The translations under genes and the position numbers were made by a program. This document shows positions 56,956 to 64,000 of a stretch of 64,000 nucleotides of DNA, piece after piece; within the stretch, counting starts at the first letter, position 1; each line of letters starts with the position of its first letter. The notes below the pieces were generated by a model that worked only from the letters and a program-made list of their open reading frames with translations, was not told the DNA's origin and searched no databases. The DNA comes from Mesorhabditis belari (Eukaryota; Nematoda; Chromadorea; Rhabditida; Rhabditidae). The stretch lies in assembly GCA_958450365.1 (NCBI GenBank), contig CAUEEP010000043.1, forward strand, positions 186,001 through 250,000, given 5' to 3'.

Positions 56956-57234
56956 TTTCCCCAAGTTCCTTTTTCTTGCTGAAAAGTGTTCCCAGTTCTC
57001 ATTTTCGGAAAAACTCATTTCCGGAAAAGCTCATTTTCGCGCAAAATTGTTTTGTTTTTATGCTTTTTGAGTAGTTTCAAAGTTCCCCCGAATAACTCTC
57101 TCAATTTTCTCAATTTCCATTCTCTCAATTTTCTCAATTTCAATTCTCTCAATTTTTTTCAACAAAACTCTTTAGATTTTTTAATAATGATCGATCCTTT
57201 CATTTTTTCAGATCATATCAAATATATAGATATA

Positions 57235-58542
57235 CAGGGTGTGGCAAAAGTTCTGACACTTTTTTTCAAACGGCTGTATAAAATTTCAAAAAACAGTATT
57301 TGGCTCACTTTTTGTTTTTTTGCATTTGTTAACCTGTTTTTCCTGATTTTTAACAAGAAACAACGCTTTTGTTTAGGTTCGCTTTCAATATGGATGCTAA
57401 AAAGAGGCGCACTGTGATACTTGAGTTGCACAAAGCCGGAAAGATACCGATGGAGATTGTTTGAGTCACCGGATATCCAAAAAAAAAGTCTGTCTATCGA
57501 GCCATTGAACGATTCAAGAAGCGGGACAACGATCAGGACCGTCCAAGAAGCGGCCGACCAACCACAGTCACCTCCAGAGAACACAAACAAAGTCAGATGC
57601 CGAATCCGTCGAAATCCCACTTGTTCAATGAGAAAGATGGCCATAAGTCTCGGAATCAGCGAAAGAAGCGTTTGAAGGATTGTTCATAAGAAACTTGGAA
57701 TGTTCAGCTACAAATTTGCTCGGGCTCTTTTCCTGAACGACGCCATGTAGCAAAAGAGGATGGCTAAAGCGAAGAAGATCTTGCACCTGGTCGCTGCTGG
57801 TCGTTTGGACAAGGTTGTGTTCACAAATGAGAAGATCTTCACCGTTCAAGCTATCCACAATCGTCAAAACCATCGCCAACTTCTCAAGCGAGGTCTGAAA
57901 GACACTTTTGCAGCCAAATTGATGGTCCGTCAACATTTTCCGAAGTCCGTTATGGTGTTGGCCAGCATCTGTGCCACAGGAAAGACGCCTCTTGTGTTCA
58001 TCGATCGAAATGTGAAAATCAACGCTACGGTCTACCAGCAAAAGGTGTTAAAGGATGTCTTAGAGCCCTGGGCAGTGAATCATTTCGGACAAACTGGATT
58101 TACCCTTCAGCAGGACTGGGCGCCGGCCCATGGAGCTCGCTCGACTCTCGCTCTCTGCAATCAGCTGTTTCCGGGCTACTCGGGTAAGGACATTTGGCCG
58201 TCGAATAGCCCCGATTTGAACCCCCTGGACTTCTCTGTTTGGTAGACCTTGGAAGACAAGATCTCTGGCAAGAGATTTCACACCGTGGATTCTTTGAAAG
58301 CCGCTTTGAAGAGGGCCTGGGCCGAAATCACTGTTCAGCAATGCGCGACCATCGTCGGCAACTTCCGCAAGCGATTGAAGAAGTGCATCGAGGCCAAGGG
58401 TGGAAATTTTGAAGATTTTTTTATAAATTTTTGTTAGTTTTGTCTTCAATAAACAATTTGTTATCGTTTTTTGATTAATATTGCCAAAGTTTGCAACTTT
58501 TATTTCTCTTAGAAAAAGTGTCAGAACTTTTGCCGCACCCTG
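57235..58542 (+). mobile_element. full-length DD37D (maT-like) mariner element
   Basis: 1308 bp. The left end CAGGGTGTGGCAAAAGTTCT and the right end, inverted, CAGGGTGCGGCAAAAGTTCT differ at one base, with TA on both sides (57233-57234, 58543-58544). It encloses one decayed transposase gene. The 3' part is nearly the same as 1-322. Confidence 0.93.
57390..58437 (+). pseudogene. DD37D mariner-like transposase with stops and a frameshift
   Basis: ATG at 57390 reads MDAKKRRTVILELHKAGK, a stop, then a helix-turn-helix-like part and a GRP linker (PRSGRPTTVTSREHK). The frame shifts near 57590, two more stops occur (about 57675 and 57748), then the catalytic domain follows: VFTNEKIFTVQ, GFTLQQDWAPAHGA and SPDLNPLDFSVW, a stop, and the C-terminal tail. 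Counting from QQDWAPAH to the D of NPLD gives 37 intervening residues, the spacing of the DD37D/maT group. The first catalytic Asp is Asn here, so the copy is dead in several ways. Confidence 0.88.
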
Positions 58543-58680
58543 TAGTAGATCATATCAAAATTCATCACCAAAAAATGAAAGGAGATCGGGCGCGTTTTTC
58601 TCATTATTGGATATTGAAAGCGAGTCTGTAGAAAATTTACGGCCATTAACAAAGCTCCTCATCAGATTTTTTAGTAGCCA

Positions 58681-61600
58681 ATGGAAGAGGACAAGAAGAA
58701 AATTGCCAGTGAGATCAATTTGAGTGGATTTCAATATTTGAACGACAAGAGTACGGTGGTTAGGTAAGGCACTTAATTATAAAGCTTTTCCAACTAGAAA
58801 CTTCTGAATCTCGATAAACTCTGAGCTAAATACACGAAACTCAAAATGTTAGGGTGTAAAATTTGAGCAACAAATCTGCTTCTTACAATATTGGTCACAT
58901 TTTGCAGGGTCTTCTGGTTCTCAGTAATTCTCGTTTTCCTGGCGCTGACCGTGTACCAAATAACGACTCAGGTTTATGTTTTCTTAAAGCTGCATATTAT
59001 TCCACTGTTGAAAATGCCAAGTTTGTATGAAATGATAAACAATCTCAGGTCAGCAGATATGCTTCGAGTCCCGTTTCAACAAATGTCGAGGTCGAATACC
59101 CGGAGCAAATAATTTTCCCGGTGATCGCCCTATGCAACAATAACCAGTTCAGGTGGGTGAACGGCTTATTTTTGACGACATTTGTACCCTACTTAAATGT
59201 TCCAATGTAACTTTTAATCACTTAATCAATCTTTAAGTATTAGGTTGGCCAGAAAGTCTTTACACAGATTTGAACTGGAATTTCTTAAAACGAATCCACC
59301 ATTCAAAAGAAACCCGCATTCCCGCAGTTTGAGTATTGGCAACTTTCCAACCCTAAATTCTAAAATACACCAAAGCTACCATAGTCGAGACGGCGTCTCC
59401 CTTTTCTCCCTATAAAAGGAAGTCCCATCCCTGCAAAAATTCATTCTTTTGAAGAATCGTTGTCCTGCTCGGTGCTTGCGCCGTATCTTATGCGCATATA
59501 CCGTAAATACTTTAATAGTACCCCACCCCTCTCGTACAGTCGCGTAATCGCAAAAGTATTTCATTATTTCATTTTTTGCAAAGCGCTCGTACTTTCAAAA
59601 AATGCGTCTTTGGTATCAAAAAATAGCCCTGAATTTCAGCTATTTTTTTGATACCTAAGCGCGCATTGTAGCATAAACCAGTTTCGAGAAAAACTCGTTC
59701 AAAGCTAGACTACGCAACACTCCGCACCGTCATTATGGGGTTGGGCTACTATTACAGTATTTACGGTATGTTCCCCTCATTCTATTCTCTTGTGAATTTT
59801 GTTTAAAATAGGTGATTCTGAAAAGTGAAAGCTTTAGATAAAATTTGTCTTAATCCCAAAATTTTCCTGTTCTAAGTACTTGATTTTAGGTTTTGAATGG
59901 GATCCATTACCTTCCATTAAAACTCATGAAAAAACTCGTCTAAAAGCTGCTCACTCAAGAAGTGACCAATTCATTTCAGCTGAAGAAATCTCTTATTTTT
60001 ACCTCAAGCCCACTCTGGGTTTTTTTCTCAAAAACTTTTGGAAATATAGCCAAGTTTATCAAAAAAGGTTTTTGAGGAATCAAGTCGACTCCAAGAAGTT
60101 ACTCGTAAAAAATAAGCGCAGCTTTCTCCTAAAACTTTAGAGATCTATGAAAAAGTATAATTTTCCTTCAGCTCACTTTTCCCTATAAAAGAAAGAACTG
60201 ATGGCTTGGTTTTTGAGAAATCATTGTTTCTTTTCAAACTTTTTTTTTACAACCTTTCTTGCCAACCTAATAGTTTATCTGTATTCAGGCAAAGCAACTT
60301 GCTCGGTTACAAGTTGAAGTACGATGACGAGATCTCCTTTTTTGAGCAAGTTTGAAAGCTTTTCATTCCAGGCTTTACAAACATATTCATGATAAAAACC
60401 CGAGTTGTCCAAAATTGGGATGTCTAGGTGATCGACTCGATCGGAAATGCCTCAGCGGTAGAGTTTTTGCGTAATTCAACTCACGACATCAGAACGATGC
60501 TCGCTGGGTGAGTGGGTTTAGGTTTAATCCAGCCGAGTTCTGTGAGTAGTTCAAGTGGTTTCAAATGTATTCACAGGTATGCAAGCTTAAGCCCAAAATT
60601 AGCATTATTTTAGGTGCACCTTGCCAAACGGTACACGATGTGGACCCGAAATGTGGACCCAATTCTGGACCCTCAACGGGATCTGCTGGGCGCTCAATCT
60701 TGATCACGTCACGCCAATTGTGGTCACTAGTTCAGGTAAAATTTTCTTTACTTTCTTGTTTCTCTCTCTTTCTCTCTGACAAGTATGGTCTCTGATAGCT
60801 CACAATCAGTGGCTAGAACTAGAAATTTATAGAAAAATAGGCTAGAAATACAGTCGAACCTCTCTATAACGAACCTCGATATAACGTAAACCTCTCTATA
60901 ACGTAAGGCGTGCCCGGTCCCGGCCGACTTTAAGCTATATAAAACGGCACTCTATATAACGTAAACCTCTATATAACGTAAGCTATAGCCGTCCCGTGAG
61001 TTACGTTATAGAGAGGTTCGACTGTATAACGAAAACATCTGTCGGTCCTTTTTTCCCGTTGATAATTTAAGGTTTTTCGTGTTTTTATCAGCATCAATCC
61101 TTCGATTTTGACTATTTTGACTATCCATCGATGCCGAATAAAATTGCGCGTCGAATGATATCACCATTAACTCAAAATGTAATATCCAAACAAAGTTATG
61201 AGGCAAAAGGTTAAGTCCCGCTCATAATGGATGGGGTTTAGGTTTTTAGCTCATAACTTTGCGTGGATATTACATTTTGAGTTAATGTTGGTATCATTCG
61301 ACGCGCAATTTTATTCGGCATCGATGGATAGTCAAAATAGTCGAAATCGAAGGATCGATGCTGATAAAAACACGAAAAACCTTAAATTATCAACGGGAAA
61401 AAAGGACCGACAGATGTTTTCGTAACAAGTTCAGGTAAGGATCACGGTCTCCGGCTGGTGCTCAACGTGGAAAGTTACGAGCGAGCGGACACGTGTGGAC
61501 GCGTGTTGGACAGTCAACTCGAAACGGGAATCAGAGTTCGGAATTTTCTATTGATATCTAATATCTTAGCTCTTTATTTTGCTAGATGCAATTCATTGAA

Positions 61601-63780
61601 AAGTCTCCGGTTTAGGTTCTAATCTACAATCAGACCGAGCTCCCAATCACCACCTCTAAGGGAGTGAGTGTCTCTCCGGGAATGACCGTCAACATACCGT
61701 TCAGGATTCAAAATGTGAATGTTCTGTATTGGTCCTGTTATGACAAATTTGATGTAGTTCTGTTTGTTGAGCTCTCCTGGCTTGAATTACGTATACTTTA
61801 TGCTGAATATTATTTACTATTTATCTAAAGCGGGCTAGACAATGAATCACAAAGCAAAAAATCAAATAATGTTTGCGAACTTGATATAAACTTGGGTGCC
61901 ATAACTTTAGTACTTACTCGACTTTCCACTATGAGAGGAGTGAGCTTGTACAATACTTGATCACTTCGATAAATGGTGAACAAACTTTGGAGAACTTTTT
62001 GGTGAAATTGTGTCGAAAATCTTTTTTTTAGAGACATCAAAATGCTAACTTAAATAGGCTTGAGCTACGGTATGCTCCAATTTTGTGTGACTTTCAGTTA
62101 AATGAGTACAAGTTAAAACTTGTACTTAAATCGGCTTTCTTATAGAAAGTGCCGAAATATTCGGCATACCAGTAGTAACCGTAGCATGGGAAGATTTTTA
62201 CTTTTTAAAGTACTTCTTTAAAGTACTTAAAGTACGTATTTAGCGCAAGAAACTTCCGACTCCTAGTTGTCAAATGGAATCTGCAGAATCGATTGCGGCC
62301 GCTGGAAATGCTTCTTTATCGGATAACAAAAAGTAAAATTTTTAAAAGTTAATTATTTGAATGTGAAATTTTCACACCCTTGACATTGTAGAGCATGTAT
62401 GGGTCAATTGATACACGAAATGTTTGAGAGACAATGCAACTGCTCGATCCGGCAGCTGTTCACCAATGAACCAAGTAGGTTTCAAGTTTTGAACTCAATT
62501 CAAAAACACTAGAATATTAAAGAATTGTCTTTTCAGATTATTAACGAATAATCTTTTTGTTAAAAGATTAAAGAATGTTCTTTTAAGAGTTGAAAAACGA
62601 GTGTGATATCGAGATGTACTTCAGTTGTGTGCTGCCTTATCAAAAAAGGTCAGCAACATTTTGAATCGATTTTCGAATTTGACCAAACGAGGCTAGGGCT
62701 TCCTACGCCCGTTTTTAATCTACAGCGTGCGCCGAAAGTTCTGCGACCTTTTATGCAGCTCGATGATCATTATCTGTTCAGTGTCGATCTATTGTAATTG
62801 TAATTTAAAATACAAAACGACAGGATGTATAGGTCATACAATAAAGGTAGCAGAACTTTTGGCGCGCCCTGTACAATGCATTTTAGATTACAAGCTAATC
62901 TGAAGACCGAAATCGGCAAACAGTGCTTGCCAATGTGTGAGACGATGGAATATCTACCACAACAAGTAATAGGTTTTTTGTGAATGTCCAGACATTATAA
63001 ACGCTTAAGTATTGTTTTTGTTTAGTTGTTGTTTGGTATAAATTTTGAAAGCATTCACCCAATCCTTCCAGGAGGTCAGCACAATCCCGAAGAGGCTCTT
63101 TCCAACCTTCTCCGAGAAAAGGCTGCTGACAAGAGAAGTAATGTTTTTAAATTTCAAAAAAGAGAAATACAATCTTATTACTTTATTCACAGGCTTGTAT
63201 GCCTAAATCGTATCTATTTATCGTTTAAAATTCTCAAATCAAGAGGGTCGAGAAGCATTTGGTTGGAGTTGACTCGAAGGGAACTCGCTTCTTCGAGAAT
63301 GTCACTCTCTCTTGTCAATCTTCAGCCTACATCACAGAAGAGTTTGTGAGATTTAGCCTGCCGGCTACGGCCACTAACTCAATTCGTAGGCAAACGCAAC
63401 ACTGAAGAAAGTTCGCCTCTTGTTCCAGGAGCTGATTGACTCAAAAATGATGATTTATTTATTCAGTGACTTCCTTGCTCAAACATTAGAGTAAGAAAAA
63501 AAGAAAAGCAAAAAGCTAATACCGACAGTTTGGCCGTACATGGATGGCCAGTCGAGGAGGAGGACGGCTTCGCCAGATCAAACTCGATCGTCGACATGCT
63601 TCTCTTTGAAAGGGAGGAATGCCTCGAGGTCTTGTGGACGCTCAAAATGGTGCTTTATCCTTTCAATTTGTTCAAAGTGATTGTATTGAAAAATATTTTT
63701 AGGAAAACGCAACGCTTACCAACTTATCAATGATCGATTTTTGGGTAAAGAGGAGACCGTGGGACGTGGTGAATTGGGTG
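58681..63780 (+). CDS. DEG/ENaC-family sodium channel subunit (3' end unresolved)
   Basis: Amiloride-sensitive-type cation channel, plasma membrane. Exons: 58681-58763, 58908-58971 (membrane span VFWFSVILVFLALTVYQI), 59049-59152 (FPVIALCNNNQFR, the diagnostic post-TM1 motif), 60289-60349, 60428-60507, 60614-60735 (WTLNGICWALN), 61435-61535 (GLRLVLNVESYE), 61616-61714 (GVSVSPGMTVNIPF), 62392-62474 (CNCSIRQLF), 62588-62648, 62887-62965 (CLPMCETMEYLP), 63072-63137. Phases agree across the first eight. One exon is missing between 61714 and 62392 (a candidate is 62286-62332). Beyond 63137 exons are tentative: 63193-63222, 63398-63491 (KKVRLLFQELIDSKMM) and 63531-63649. The second membrane span with its GxS filter was not found, so the gene either runs past the window or is incomplete. 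The start at 58681 follows in-frame stops; an additional upstream exon is possible. Confidence 0.8.
59240..60270. mobile_element. mariner-derived MITE in a DEG/ENaC intron, with a nested MITE
   Basis: Left end TTAGGTTGGCCAGAAAGTCT and right end, inverted, TTAGGTTGGCAAGAAAGGTT, TA on both sides (59238-59239, 60271-60272). It contains an inverted relative of the 52.4-53.3 kb repeat and a separate TA-flanked element at 59501-59766. Confidence 0.8.
59501..59766. mobile_element. MITE with CCGTAAATAC ends, copy 2 (nested)
   Basis: 266 bp, TA on both sides (59499-59500, 59767-59768). Near-copy of 50574-50877, sharing CCCACCCCTCTCGTACAGTC. It lies wholly inside the MITE at 59240-60270, so it inserted later. 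Confidence 0.85.
60851..61024. mobile_element. 174-bp pogo/Tigger-type MITE
   Basis: The ends CAGTCGAACCTCTCTATAAC are the same in inverse on the right. TA on both sides (60849-60850, 61025-61026). The CAGTNGAACCTCTCTATAACG end is the known signature of pogo-like elements. The interior repeats ATATAACGTAAACCTCT-like words. Confidence 0.9.
61030..61422. mobile_element. foldback element with 173-bp arms
   Basis: Left arm 61030-61202 and right arm 61250-61422 are inverted copies with few differences (for example CGAAAACATCTGTCGGTCCT at the left edge and its inverse at the right). The spacer is about 47 bp. It stands next to the pogo-type MITE and ends just before the acceptor of the exon at 61435. 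Confidence 0.92.
62723..62871. mobile_element. 149-bp MITE in a DEG/ENaC intron
   Basis: Left end CAGCGTGCGCCGAAAGTTCT and right end, inverted, CAGGGCGCGCCAAAAGTTCT, TA on both sides (62721-62722, 62872-62873). The ends resemble those of the DD37D mariner (CAGGGTGTGGCAAAAGTTCT), so a mariner transposase of that type could move it. Confidence 0.85.
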
Positions 63781-64000
63781 TTGTTACGGGATTTCGATCT
63801 TAAACAACAAGTTGAGAAGGTTGTGTAGAAGACCCTTTTTATTATTCTATTCAAAGAGATTCTTGCCTGAGATTGCTATCGTTAACTTTTTCCCAAAAAG
63901 GTATACGATCACAATGCGTTTAATGAGATAACAATTGCTTTTTGGCAAAAGAGCAAAAGTTTAGCCGAGGGCGGGATTGAACTCGGATAGAAGAAATTTG

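Noticed and set aside
56986..57417. 143-residue plus-strand frame
   Set aside because: Low-complexity Leu/Asn/Phe runs from CAATTTTCTC repeats, continuing into the mariner left end.

Overview
The window is AT-rich eukaryotic DNA with many short spliced exons (GT-AG, acceptors mostly TTTCAG or similar), intact and broken DNA transposons, and lineage-type gene families. A nematode is the best guess. The reasons are a pair of small secreted Cys-rich proteins that look like the nematode DUF19 (T20D4.11-like) group, a tandem cluster of nematode-style receptor tyrosine kinases (RTKs), a DEG/ENaC channel, and compact introns (about 39-55 nt where not invaded). The species cannot be named from sequence alone. 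No rRNA, tRNA or CRISPR was recognised. Exon boundaries were derived by hand from reading frames, splice dinucleotides and comparison of paralogous copies inside the window.

Layout. 0-0.3 kb: 3' end of a mariner-like element. 0.7-14.4 kb, minus strand: a RING-type zinc-finger gene (about 10.9-13.5 kb) and two partial copies (0.7-1.8 and 6.4-8.0 kb) separated by two DUF19-like genes (3.3-5.3 kb) and an unrecognised gene (8.1-9.1 kb). 15.4-15.85 kb: a second, dead mariner. 16.6-55.4 kb, minus strand: the RTK cluster. RTK-A (16.6-21.7), pseudokinase receptor P (22.2-32.1), an isolated 5' fragment D (33.9-34.3), RTK-B (35.2-44.5, duplicate of A) and RTK-C (46.0-53.8). 55.9-57.0 kb: remnant of a Ser/Thr-type kinase. 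57.2-58.5 kb: full-length but dead DD37D mariner-like element. 58.7 kb to the right edge, plus strand: DEG/ENaC-family channel.

Mobile DNA. Introns carry a CR1-type retrotransposon (25.7-29.8 kb), a 1.9-kb element with about 370-bp terminal inverted repeats and an unfamiliar coding region (40.0-41.9 kb), two related families of about 521-bp TA-flanked MITEs, several foldback elements, Merlin transposase relics and a 16-bp minisatellite. Because RTK-A and RTK-B are duplicates, several insertions can be read directly against an empty site in the other copy.

How the genes relate. A, B and C keep the motifs of active tyrosine kinases ([15 protein letters not shown]). P keeps the receptor architecture and the VAVK lysine but has lost the glycine loop, the HRD aspartate, the catalytic-loop asparagine and the DFG motif, so it is probably a catalytically dead receptor arising inside an array of active ones. 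The best candidates for something not yet described are P, the 40-42 kb TIR element, and the insertion history recorded by the A/B duplication.
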